Notes under the pieces: model-generated
Told to the model about the DNA's origin: nothing
Seen by the model: only the letters and a program-made list of their open reading frames with translations
The model's database searches: none
Translations under genes and position numbers: made by a program
Assembly (NCBI GenBank): GCA_020053795.1
Contig: JAGVMN010000024.1
Span: 1-41,704 of the forward strand
Reading direction: 5' to 3'
Source of the DNA: Bacteroidia bacterium
GTDB taxonomy: Bacteria; Bacteroidota; Bacteroidia; NS11-12g; UBA9320
Length of the DNA stretch: 41,704 bases
Part shown: positions 17,675-26,087 of the stretch, piece by piece
Numbering within the stretch: position 1 is the stretch's first letter
Layout: each line of letters begins with the position of its first letter

Positions 17675-17699
17675 CAAAAAAGCCTTCCAAAGAAGGCTT
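17675..17699 (-). terminator. Terminator of the tRNA-Val transcript
   Basis: An eight-pair stem AAGCCTTC / GAAGGCTT with loop of four (17680-17699), followed on the minus strand by a run of T (17681-17675). It lies nine bases beyond the tRNA 3' end. Confidence 0.8.
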
Positions 17700-17707
17700 C
17701 AATTTTG

Positions 17708-17782
17708 TGGGAGTTGAGGGATTCGAACCCCCGACCCATTGCTTGTAAGGCAATTGCTCTGAACCAACTGAGCTAAACTCCC
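17708..17782 (-). tRNA. tRNA-Val (anticodon UAC)
   Basis: The minus strand folds as a full cloverleaf. Acceptor GGGAGTT/AACTCCC, D arm GCTC/GAGC, and anticodon stem ATTGC/GCAAT with loop CTTACAA (anticodon TAC). The T arm is GGGGG-TTCGAAT-CCCTC, with discriminator A. CCA is not encoded. It is followed by its own terminator. The 3' end faces the ATPase/Toprim-like cassette, a common integration position, but I found no duplicated tRNA end. Confidence 0.96.
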
Positions 17783-17848
17783 GAAAAAGGTCGGCAAATA
17801 TAACACTCTGAAGAATTTTTGCAACCCGGAATTTTTTGAATTTGATTT

Positions 17849-18781
17849 TCAGACTGTGAGTATAATCACCCCCAATGACACAGACCCGATGACAACCCAA
17901 AGTAATATTCCCTGAAGAAAAGGCCGGAACCCAACCGATTTGATCGTTTCAAATGACAATCCTGCCCCAATTAAGAAAAGTGTTATGGTCAGGCCCTTTT
18001 TTGCGATCAGAACAAAAGTGGAATAAAGGTCCTTATAATCAGGAAGAAAAGTGCTGATGACCATAGCCAAAATGAACAAACCAATGAACCAGGGGATTTT
18101 TATTTTAGTTCCTGAACCTTTGTAGAAAAACAAAGTCAGCAGAGAAAGCGGGATGATCCAAAGAGCCCTTTCAAGTTTTACTGTAGTCGCAACCTGCAGA
18201 GCTTCTTCGCCATATTTCACAGCAGCACCAACAACAGAACTGGTATCGTGAATGGCAATGGCTGCCCACATTCCGAATTGTTTCTGCGTAAGACTCAACC
18301 AATGCCCTATGCCCGGGAAAATAAATAGGGCTAAAGCATTTAGGATGAAAACTGTGCCCAGTGAAACGCTCATTTGCTTGTCGTCTGCTTTCACAATGGG
18401 CGAAACAGCCGCTATGGCACTTCCTCCGCAAATAGCTGTGCCGCAGGATATGAGATATGAAATCTTTCCTTCAACCTTCAACAATCTACCGATAAGCCAA
18501 CCTAAAGCCAAAGCCAGAACGATGGTGGAAAAAGTGAAAAGTATCCCCAGTTTACCGGCATCAAGTACATGGTTCAGGTTCATCCCAAAGCCAAGTAGGA
18601 TGATTGATAATTTCAGCAAAAAATTTGTTGCCTTACTGTTCAAGTGTTTGAACGGATGACCACTGGTCTGGGCTAAAATCAAACCCATCAACAGAGCAAT
18701 GGGTGGGTCTATGAAGGGTAAAAGGCAACCCAAAAGAGCCAGTATGAAAATGGTTTGCCGGATGGTTTGATTGATTTTCAA
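17849..18781 (-). CDS. YeiH/UPF0324 family putative sulfate exporter
   Basis: The 310-residue inner-membrane protein has about nine to ten transmembrane segments. Family signatures seen are LLGFGMNLNHVL, SCGTAICGGSAIAAVSPIV, LFIFPGIGHWL, AIHDTSSVVGAAVKYG and a final GLTITLFLIGAGLSFE. Members are annotated as putative sulfate exporters; some are induced with sulfonate or cysteine metabolism. The substrate is not provable here. It is transcribed away from the ABC exporter gene across a repeat-bearing intergenic region. Confidence 0.9.
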   Translation of the reverse strand: MKINQTIRQTIFILALLGCLLPFIDPPIALLMGLILAQTSGHPFKHLNSKATNFLLKLSIILLGFGMNLNHVLDAGKLGILFTFSTIVLALALGWLIGRLLKVEGKISYLISCGTAICGGSAIAAVSPIVKADDKQMSVSLGTVFILNALALFIFPGIGHWLSLTQKQFGMWAAIAIHDTSSVVGAAVKYGEEALQVATTVKLERALWIIPLSLLTLFFYKGSGTKIKIPWFIGLFILAMVISTFLPDYKDLYSTFVLIAKKGLTITLFLIGAGLSFETIKSVGFRPFLQGILLWVVIGSVSLGVIILTV

Positions 18782-18813
18782 ATGTGATTGTCGGATTCAA
18801 ATGTAGGAATAAT

Positions 18814-18983
18814 AGGCGTAAGTAAAAAAGTGTTAAGGCGTAAGTAATTAGTTGTAGGCGAAAGGCAAATAAGTCAAATGCACGAAATCAAACTGTGTAA
18901 TAAAATAAGTTTTGAGGATTTCTTGGCCTATTAAACCCTGACAACTTATGCCTTAGGACTTATGCCTATTTGCCTTTCGCCTA
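18814..18983. repeat. Nested direct and inverted repeats between divergent transporter genes
   Basis: AGGCGTAAGTAA occurs twice in direct orientation (18814-18825, 18836-18847). TAGGCGAAAGGCAAATA (18855-18871) has a perfect 17-base inverted copy at 18967-18983. CTTATGCCT occurs twice (18945-18953, 18959-18967) as near-inverted forms of the first unit. The two arms are about 95 bases apart and could pair in single-stranded form. No coding frame of interest lies inside. Confidence 0.7.
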
Positions 18984-19051
18984 TTTTCTTTCAAACTTTT
19001 CATACACATCCATGTTTAGATAACTTCGCAACCTTAACCACAACAATAACC

Positions 19052-20794
19052 ATGTCGGAAAAGAAGAGTAAAGTGACGATGGCCCATGCCTTCAGAGAAA
19101 TTATCTGGCCCCGCCGCAAGCTTGTTTTCATAGGGCTTTTCCTTATTGCCATAAGCAGAGTCGCCAGTTTGGTATTGCCATGGGAAAGCAAAGTGTTACT
19201 GGATGAAATCATACCCAACAAAGATTTCGATCAACTGAAAACCCTTATTTGGGTAGTTTCACTTGCTATCATTGTTCAGTCTTTAACATCATTCATGCTC
19301 ACCAAATTGCTGAGCGTAGAGGCTCAACATTTGATCTCGAAATTGAGGGTAAACGTTCAGAAAAAAATTCTTTCGTTGCCCGTCAGTTTTTTCGACAACA
19401 ACAAATCAGGAGCATTGGTTTCCCGAATAATGAACGATGTAGAGGGTGTTCGAAATCTCGTTGGAACCGGTTTGGTTCAGTTAGTCGGTGGTACATTAAC
19501 GTCGGTAGTTTCCCTTTTTCTGTTAATTAAAATCAGTCCGATGATGACGATTTATGTTCTGGTTCCTGTGGGCATTTTTGCCTTGATAGCCCTAAAGGCT
19601 TTTAATTACATAAGACCCATCTTCCGCACACGCGGAATCCTTAATGCAGAAGTATCAGGCCGTTTGACTGAAACACTGAATGGCATCAGGGTGATCAAAG
19701 GTTTTAATGCTGAAGTCCAGGAAACCCTTTCTTTTGAGCGAGGTGTTGAACAACTTTTTCTGAATGTCAAGAAGAGTCTTACTTCGACTGCCTTCATAAC
19801 AAGTTCTGCCACATTTTTACTAGGATTGGCCAGTACAGGAATCATGGGCATAGGAGGCTATATGATCATAGAGGGCAATCTGACTTTCGGCGAATTTCTC
19901 TCGTTTACGCTATATCTGGGATTTATGATTGCTCCTATTGTGCAAATGAGCAATATCGGAAGTCAGTTGACAGAAGCCTTTGCCGGATTGGACCGAACAG
20001 AGGAAATTATGAATATGAATCCGGAGAATGATGCTGCTGAAAGAACCATTTTTCTGAAAGAAATAAAAGGCGACATGAAATTTGAAAATGTCTCTTTTGC
20101 CTATGAAGAAGGAAAAGAAGTGGTGAACAATATCACTTTCAATGCCCCTTCCGGTTCGGTAACTGCTTTGGTCGGCACTTCGGGATCAGGAAAAACAACC
20201 ATTGCCGGATTGGCGGCTACCTTTCTGACACCACAATCGGGATTGATAACCATAGACAACCAGAACCTTTCCAAAATAGACCTTAACAGCTTCAGACAGT
20301 ATCTTGGAGTAGTGCTCCAAGATGATTTTTTGTTTGAAGGGAGCATTAGAGAGAACATCTTGTTTCCGCGACCGGATGCCACTGAAGAACAACTGCTGGA
20401 GGCTGTTCAGGCTGCCTACGTCTATGAGTTTACTGACAGGTTTGAAAAAGGTTTGGATACGGTAATCGGTGAAAGAGGGGTGAAACTTAGTGGCGGGCAG
20501 AGACAAAGAATCGCCATTGCCAGAGCCATATTGGCAAATCCAAAAATCATTATTTTGGATGAGGCCACCTCAAACCTCGATACCGAAAGTGAATTGCTGA
20601 TTCAAAAGAGTTTGGCTGAATTGATGAAAGGCCGCACCACCTTTGTGATTGCCCATAGATTGAGTACGATTCGGCAGGCAGATCAGATTTTGGTGATAGA
20701 AAACGGACGCATTTTCGAGCAGGGTAATCATCAGGAGTTGATTGAAAAACAAGGCCGGTATTTTGAGTTGTTCACCTATCAATCGAGAATTTAA
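19052..20794 (+). CDS. ABC exporter, fused permease and ATPase (MsbA-like)
   Basis: The 581-residue half-transporter functions as a homodimer in the inner membrane. Residues about 15-310 are the six-helix exporter domain, with SVEAQHLISKLRVNVQKKI and VSFFDNNKSGALVSRIMNDV in the coupling region. Residues about 340-581 are the nucleotide-binding domain: Walker A GTSGSGKTT, Q-loop VLQDDFLFEGS, signature LSGGQRQR, Walker B IIILDEATSNLD and switch His in AHRLST. Lipid, drug or envelope glycolipid export is possible. The frame is open upstream to 18962, but that extension overlaps the inverted repeat and has no signal-like character, so ATG 19052 is chosen. Confidence 0.93.
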   Translation: MSEKKSKVTMAHAFREIIWPRRKLVFIGLFLIAISRVASLVLPWESKVLLDEIIPNKDFDQLKTLIWVVSLAIIVQSLTSFMLTKLLSVEAQHLISKLRVNVQKKILSLPVSFFDNNKSGALVSRIMNDVEGVRNLVGTGLVQLVGGTLTSVVSLFLLIKISPMMTIYVLVPVGIFALIALKAFNYIRPIFRTRGILNAEVSGRLTETLNGIRVIKGFNAEVQETLSFERGVEQLFLNVKKSLTSTAFITSSATFLLGLASTGIMGIGGYMIIEGNLTFGEFLSFTLYLGFMIAPIVQMSNIGSQLTEAFAGLDRTEEIMNMNPENDAAERTIFLKEIKGDMKFENVSFAYEEGKEVVNNITFNAPSGSVTALVGTSGSGKTTIAGLAATFLTPQSGLITIDNQNLSKIDLNSFRQYLGVVLQDDFLFEGSIRENILFPRPDATEEQLLEAVQAAYVYEFTDRFEKGLDTVIGERGVKLSGGQRQRIAIARAILANPKIIILDEATSNLDTESELLIQKSLAELMKGRTTFVIAHRLSTIRQADQILVIENGRIFEQGNHQELIEKQGRYFELFTYQSRI

Positions 20795-20919
20795 ATAACT
20801 TGACACTTGGTTTAAATAACTGACTTCGATTCGGCTCAGTCACCAATCGGAATTGCTGGATACAATAAATTTGAATTTTCAGAGTTCATCATCAAAATAT
20901 TCAACAGAATCATTATCCC

Positions 20920-23301
20920 TTACTTCAACTCAACCAAACTCACTCCCTCTCCCCCCAATTGAATGCTCTCATAATAAATATTCTGAACGATGGACTGTTG
21001 CCTCAGATAATCCCTGATGAGTTTTTTCAGAATGCCATCTCCTTTTCCATGTATAATCCTAAGATTGGAGTAACCCAGAACATGGGCTTCGTCAAGCCAG
21101 TTCTCAACCACTTTCAAGGCTTCTTCGCCCCGCATACCTCGCACATCAATTTGCGATCTGAAGTCTTTTTGTTTATCCAGCAAATCAATCCCACGCCTTT
21201 GAACTGCTTCTTTTCTGGCTTTTTCCGATTTGGCGGTTTCCAGTTGTTCCAGATTCACAACGGTGCGGATACTGCCGGTTTGTATGGTCGCTTTGTTGCC
21301 CTTTATCTCCACCAATTCGGCAAGCATTTCATTGCCTTTGATCCGAACCACATCACCTGCTTTCAAGGGTTTTGCTTCTTCAGTTTTTATATCAGACTCC
21401 CTGAAAACAGGCAAACCCATTTCCGATCTCAGGGTGTTTTTCTTTTCCTCAAGACCTTTGCGGACGAATTTAGTTTTTTCCTTGTTCGCCTGACCCTTCC
21501 TGATTTCCTGAATGGTGTTCTCCACCTGTTTATTGGCGTTTTCGATGATGGTCAAAGCCTTTTCCCGGGCCATGTCCAGCATTTGCTTTTTGTTTTCTTC
21601 GATACTTGCTTTTAAGGTCGAATACTCTTTGATCAGCTTGTCAGCCAGGGTCTGCTTTTGAGAAATGTCCAAACGCAGCTCTTCATATTCATTTTTCTCT
21701 TTCTCCAATTCAGCCAACAACAGATCGAGATTCAGAATTCTATGATCGGTAAAAGTCTTTGCCCTTTCAATGACATTTGGGTCTATACCCGCTTTGGAGG
21801 CTACCTCAAAGGCATAGGAACTTCCGGGTTTCCCAATGTTCAAAGTATAGAGTGGAACGAAGTTTTCCGTGTCGTAACCCATGGAGGCATTGAAAAGTCC
21901 GGGCCATTGATCGGCAGCTTTTTTCAGGTTGCTGAAATGGGTAGTCACTATTCCGAAGGCTCTCTTTTCGTTTAATTCAAATAAGACCGATTCGCCCATG
22001 GGGCCGCCGAATGCCGGGTCGGTGCCGGTACCAAGTTCGTCAATCAAAACAAGCGTATCTTCTCTGGCATTGGCCATAAAAAACTTCATGGCCATCAGGT
22101 GGGAGGTATAAGAACTCAAATGGTTTTCCAGCGATTGGTCATCACCGATATCCAGAAAAATGCCACTAAAAATGCCACTTTCAGAGCCCTTATCACAGGG
22201 AACCGGAATGCCGCATTGCAACATATATTGAAGCAATCCTGCAGTTTTCAAGGTCACGGATTTTCCACCGCCATTTGGGCCGGAAATGATCATCACTCTC
22301 ATTTCGTCGCCCAATTCGATATTTTGAGAAACGATCTGTTTGCCAGATTTTTTCAGGTTGAGGTAAAGCACGGGATGCCGGGCATTGATGAAATGAAATC
22401 CGGGTTGACGGTGTAAATCTGGTATCGATGCGTCCAGTTTCAGTCCATAAGTAGCCTTTGCCTGAATGAAATCGAAGAGCGACAACAGACGTTGGTGCTC
22501 CTGCAAAATACCCAGATAGCCTCGCAAATCTTTGGTGACCTTTCTCAATATCCGTTCTATCTCACGGTTTTTTTCCAGTTCCAGTTCGCGGTGTATATTG
22601 TTGAGTTCAATCAGTTCTTCGGGTTCTATGTAAAGTATTTTTCCTCCCCCGGATTCATCGTGCACATAGCCCCTAACCTTCCGTTTGTGTTCACTCAAAA
22701 CAGGTAAAACTGTCCGGCCATCTTTTATCGAGACACCGGTATCGGCCACCCACTCTTTTTCTTTGTATCGGGCATAAAGCTGGTTAATCTTCTTTTCTGT
22801 TTCTCTCTCTGCACGGGCTATTTTAACCAACAGATCTGATAGTTCAGGCGAGGCATTGTCTTTCATTTTTCCAAAGTCGTCCACCACCTTATTGATGATC
22901 TCAACAATCTTTCCTTCGTAAACCGCTGCCTGAAAAAGCTCCGCTAAAGCAGGATAGGAATCTCCGTTCTTTTGCAAAAACCTGAACACTTTGCCAAACT
23001 GGACCGTATGCTCCCTGATCTGATGCAGGTCGGAAACCGAAAGGGCATACCCATCAAGCTTCATGGTGGTCAGTTGTCTTTCAATATCCGGAAGCCTGGT
23101 TTCAATCAAATGACCGGTGGCCTTTACCATGGCCATGCATTCTTCCGTTTGTTTCAGCCACAACTGCACCTGCTCATAGGTGGAAGAGAATTGCATTTGT
23201 TGTACCCATTGCTCACCTGCACGACTGAGGCACAGTTCACCCAGATGAAAACGAACCGTATCAAAACCGAGTTTTTGTTCTATGTTTTCAGGGAAGAACA
23301 T
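20920..23301 (-). CDS. mutS2: Endonuclease MutS2 (MutS-type ATPase with Smr domain)
   Basis: The 793-residue protein has the MutS core without the mismatch-recognition domain. A lever/clamp region (about 1-300) is followed by Walker A GPNGGGKS at 341-348, then DIGDDQSLENHLSSYTSHL and Walker B LVLIDELGTGTDP. A long coiled-coil (about 520-640, rich in Glu/Lys/Leu) follows. A KOW-like segment (KAGDVVRIKG) precedes the C-terminal Smr nuclease domain (about 712-793: IDVRGMRGEEAL, IIHGKGDGILKK). MutS2 suppresses recombination, and in some bacteria it acts in ribosome rescue. It overlaps the upstream DUF4296 gene as TGATG, indicating an operon. Confidence 0.95.
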   Translation of the reverse strand: MFFPENIEQKLGFDTVRFHLGELCLSRAGEQWVQQMQFSSTYEQVQLWLKQTEECMAMVKATGHLIETRLPDIERQLTTMKLDGYALSVSDLHQIREHTVQFGKVFRFLQKNGDSYPALAELFQAAVYEGKIVEIINKVVDDFGKMKDNASPELSDLLVKIARAERETEKKINQLYARYKEKEWVADTGVSIKDGRTVLPVLSEHKRKVRGYVHDESGGGKILYIEPEELIELNNIHRELELEKNREIERILRKVTKDLRGYLGILQEHQRLLSLFDFIQAKATYGLKLDASIPDLHRQPGFHFINARHPVLYLNLKKSGKQIVSQNIELGDEMRVMIISGPNGGGKSVTLKTAGLLQYMLQCGIPVPCDKGSESGIFSGIFLDIGDDQSLENHLSSYTSHLMAMKFFMANAREDTLVLIDELGTGTDPAFGGPMGESVLFELNEKRAFGIVTTHFSNLKKAADQWPGLFNASMGYDTENFVPLYTLNIGKPGSSYAFEVASKAGIDPNVIERAKTFTDHRILNLDLLLAELEKEKNEYEELRLDISQKQTLADKLIKEYSTLKASIEENKKQMLDMAREKALTIIENANKQVENTIQEIRKGQANKEKTKFVRKGLEEKKNTLRSEMGLPVFRESDIKTEEAKPLKAGDVVRIKGNEMLAELVEIKGNKATIQTGSIRTVVNLEQLETAKSEKARKEAVQRRGIDLLDKQKDFRSQIDVRGMRGEEALKVVENWLDEAHVLGYSNLRIIHGKGDGILKKLIRDYLRQQSIVQNIYYESIQLGGEGVSLVELK

Positions 23302-23642
23302 CAGGGTTTTTTCTTGCCTGTCTCCTCAATTCGCAGTGAAACTTTTTTGAGCATCTTTTCCATGTTCTCCGGGTTCATCGAATAATACTTCATGCTGGTG
23401 TCCATTTGTTTCGAAGTGACCTGATGCGACTGGTAAATGAAGCGGTACGAACTATCAATATAGTCATTGGCACTGACGCCATTTTCTGTCAAAACCTTGT
23501 AGCTGCCTTCAGCCAGACGGATGTCGGTGAGTATTTCCACCATTTTTTCTTCAGGAATAATTACCGAAGGCACTGATTGTTCTTTTCTTTTGCAGTCAGA
23601 AAAAAACAAGATCAGCAGCGAGAAAAGCCAAACTGATTTCAT
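23301..23642 (-). CDS. DUF4296 lipoprotein
   Basis: This 113-residue protein has a short hydrophobic N-terminus ending at FFSDC, a Bacteroidota-style lipobox with Cys17, followed by charged KRKEQ. The body has the DUF4296 pattern: IPEEKMVEILTDIRLAEGSY near the start, DSSYRFIYQSHQVTSKQMDTSMKYY, and NPENMEKMLKKVSLRI at the end. The function is unknown; the family is confined to Bacteroidota and likely sits in the outer membrane. It overlaps mutS2 by one base and lies 24 bases from the divergent yggS. Confidence 0.85.
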   Translation of the reverse strand: MKSVWLFSLLILFFSDCKRKEQSVPSVIIPEEKMVEILTDIRLAEGSYKVLTENGVSANDYIDSSYRFIYQSHQVTSKQMDTSMKYYSMNPENMEKMLKKVSLRIEETGKKKP

Positions 23643-23666
23643 AGCCTCAAAACTACAACGAAAGAG

Positions 23667-24323
23667 ATGATTAAAGAGAACCTAAGCACCATACTTGGAC
23701 AATTACCAGCGAATTGCCGACTGATTGTTGTCTCAAAATTCAGGAGCCATGCCGAAATCATGGAGGCCTATGCGTCAGGTCACAGGGCTTTCGGCGAAAA
23801 CCGTGTGCAGGATTTGGTTGAGAAACAAAAACAACTTCCTGCCGACATCGAATGGCATCTGATCGGGCATTTGCAGAGCAACAAGGTTAAGTACATCGCT
23901 CCGTTTGTTGCACTCATTCATTCGGTGGACAGCCTGAAACTGGCTGAAGAAATTGACAAACAAGCGGCGGCCAACAAAAGAACTATTCGCTGTCTCTTGC
24001 AGGTACACATTGCCAAAGAAGAGAGCAAGTTTGGTTTCAGCCCGGACGAACTGATCCTTGAATTAAAAAACTCGCAATGGAAGAATCTTCAACACATTCA
24101 AATCTGCGGACTGATGGGCATGGCCACCCTCACCAATGATCAGGGTCAGATCAGAAACGAATTTAAAACACTGAAAACCCTCTTTGAGGTATTGAAGAAA
24201 ACCGTCTTTTCGGGCATTCCAACTTTTACAGAACTTTCCATGGGAATGAGCGGAGATTACAAAATTGCCGTTGAAGAAGGAAGTACGATGGTGAGGGTTG
24301 GGAGCAAGGTTTTTGGGGGGTGA
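23667..24323 (+). CDS. yggS: Pyridoxal phosphate homeostasis protein (YggS/ProSC)
   Basis: The 218-residue fold-type III PLP-binding protein regulates free PLP and amino-acid pools. The PLP lysine is Lys24 in VVSKF. Other signatures are AFGENRVQDLVEK, WHLIGHLQSNKVKY, IHSVDSLKLAEEI, VHIAKEESKFGF, CGLMGMATL, LSMGMSGDYKIAVEEGSTMVRVGSKVFG. The N-terminus is short, starting almost directly at the barrel. Divergent from the DUF4296-mutS2 operon. Confidence 0.95.
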   Translation: MIKENLSTILGQLPANCRLIVVSKFRSHAEIMEAYASGHRAFGENRVQDLVEKQKQLPADIEWHLIGHLQSNKVKYIAPFVALIHSVDSLKLAEEIDKQAAANKRTIRCLLQVHIAKEESKFGFSPDELILELKNSQWKNLQHIQICGLMGMATLTNDQGQIRNEFKTLKTLFEVLKKTVFSGIPTFTELSMGMSGDYKIAVEEGSTMVRVGSKVFGG

Positions 24324-24433
24324 GGAGGACTCTGAAAATACAACCTTTCTTTTGCTTCTACTAAGATAAATCTTCCTTGCCTTTGAAAACAGATTTGAAT
24401 AGTTAGATTTGATTTGTGAGGGATTCATTCATC

Positions 24434-26086
24434 TTAATTTTTTCTTCCGTTTCTTCTTCCAGAAAGTTTTTTCCAAATGCTTCTCATCATTTTCACTTCT
24501 GTTTCAGAAAATTTAAGTTGTTTGATTAAAAGTTCTTTATCAATGATGTCAAGCACTTCTTCAATTTTCCGCTGGCGAATGAGTGAATCAATTTTCTTGA
24601 AATCAATTTTGTGAGTTCCTAAAAGCGGTAAAGGAATTTCTTCAATCTCTGTTGGTTCAAATGTCAGCACACCACCTCCGTAACTTCTTCCCAATATTTC
24701 GGAGAAAGCAAAAGTCAGTGAGTTGAGATAGGAGAGTGCAATCGTCTCAGGATTTATTTTCTTTTTGAAACGCACTCTGTGAATCGTATCGGTTGAAGAT
24801 GCTTCCGTTTTATTCAAGATAAGTTTTGGATAATCGCCAACCTGCCTTAACACAAACGCATCAGGTGACCACAACGAAGGTGTGATATACCAGCGTTTAC
24901 GGATTTTGCATTTGTAACCTGTATGAAATTCCATTGCTTCTCCATAAGCAATGTATTTCCGGCTTGCATCTGGTTGTGCTGAATAATCCTTATCGGCTGG
25001 CAAAAAAAGTTGAACGGGATAATTGGCTTCAACATTCTGTTCAAAGTCATCGTTGTTATAAACGATTCCTTTGAAGTGGTTTGACTTGCCTACCACTTTT
25101 GTTGTGTGTGATTTGAGTTTCCATTTTGCAACAACTTCCTTATTCAGCATAAAGAATTCATTTCTTCCTGTTACAATTCCAACATCAACATCCATTATAT
25201 CAGCACAAGGTTTTATTCTCTTGTCTGTTTTGATTTTGCGAAGCAATTCAATTTCGTTTTCGTCAAGAAAATACTTTGTCCATTTTTCCGAAGTGTGGTC
25301 AAGTGCTTTAACCTGTGTCTGCTGAATTCTATCAATCTTTATAGAATTCAGTTCTGCAAGATTGTTCAATTCAATTACTCTGATTCCCTTGTTGGCTGTA
25401 ACATCTTTTTCGCAAAGCATCAAAACAATTTCCTGCTGTATGTCGGCAAAGACAAGTTTCTTGAATGTTACGATTGTTATTCTTGAAAAAAAGTTCGAAA
25501 GAAAAATTCTTGTTTCGGCTGCATACTTTACCTGAAATAGTTCTGCTGGAATTACCATTGCCAACTTTCCAAAACGATTCAACTTGCTTGCTGAAATAAC
25601 CAAGAACGGAACCCAAATATTTGTTAGCTTGTTTGGATGCAAATTCATTTCTTCCATCATCCTGAAAGCAACTTCACGATGTTCCTCTGGAAAATTTTGG
25701 TAACGAATGAATGGTGGATTTCCAATGACTACATCAAAGTGTGCTTCACCATTTGCGTTTGCTATGTAATTAAAAAAGTCGGTGTTGAGAATTGTTGTTG
25801 AATTCAAACCATACTTTGCTGCTCTGTCTTTTGATTTATCCGCTTCATCTTCTACCAACTCAATTCCTTTTATCAATCCAAAAAGTTTGTTGTTCGGAAC
25901 ACCTAATTCTTTGAACCTGCGAATTGCAGATTCAATAAAATTTCCATCACCACAACTTGGTTCTAAAACTTTTTGAGTTGGTTTTGTAATTGCCCACTTA
26001 CAGATGAAATCCGTAATCGCTTGTGGTGTGTAGTAACCTCCACAAAGTTTTTTTGAATCTACATTCTCAATTATTTCTGTTGCCAT
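24434..26086 (-). CDS. Adenine-specific DNA methyltransferase, M.Eco57I-like
   Basis: The 550-residue gamma-type N6-adenine methylase shows GGYYTPQAITDFICKW before motif I EPSCGDGNF (42-50), and catalytic motif IV NPPF at 123-126. A long C-terminal target-recognition region contains HTGYKCKIRKRWYITPSLW and LGRSYGGGVLTFEPTEIEEIPLP, typical of Eco57I/TaqI-type enzymes. Size is close to M.Eco57I, the separate modification enzyme that accompanies the bifunctional R.Eco57I. It begins one base after the stop of the nuclease-methylase frame, so it is the last gene of the restriction cassette and should protect host DNA. Confidence 0.9.
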   Translation of the reverse strand: MATEIIENVDSKKLCGGYYTPQAITDFICKWAITKPTQKVLEPSCGDGNFIESAIRRFKELGVPNNKLFGLIKGIELVEDEADKSKDRAAKYGLNSTTILNTDFFNYIANANGEAHFDVVIGNPPFIRYQNFPEEHREVAFRMMEEMNLHPNKLTNIWVPFLVISASKLNRFGKLAMVIPAELFQVKYAAETRIFLSNFFSRITIVTFKKLVFADIQQEIVLMLCEKDVTANKGIRVIELNNLAELNSIKIDRIQQTQVKALDHTSEKWTKYFLDENEIELLRKIKTDKRIKPCADIMDVDVGIVTGRNEFFMLNKEVVAKWKLKSHTTKVVGKSNHFKGIVYNNDDFEQNVEANYPVQLFLPADKDYSAQPDASRKYIAYGEAMEFHTGYKCKIRKRWYITPSLWSPDAFVLRQVGDYPKLILNKTEASSTDTIHRVRFKKKINPETIALSYLNSLTFAFSEILGRSYGGGVLTFEPTEIEEIPLPLLGTHKIDFKKIDSLIRQRKIEEVLDIIDKELLIKQLKFSETEVKMMRSIWKKLSGRRNGRKN

Positions 26087-26087
26087 T

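Noticed and set aside
17611-17707. Attachment site for an integrated element at tRNA-Val
   Set aside because: No second copy of the tRNA 3' end was found flanking the ATPase/Toprim-like cassette; only the tRNA terminator is present.
18962-19051. N-terminal extension of the ABC exporter
   Set aside because: Begins inside the 3' arm of the intergenic inverted repeat and has no exporter-like sequence; ATG 19052 fits the family.
20959-21615. Long plus-strand ORF of 218 codons
   Set aside because: It is antisense to mutS2, whose motifs are complete; the translation has no recognisable domain.
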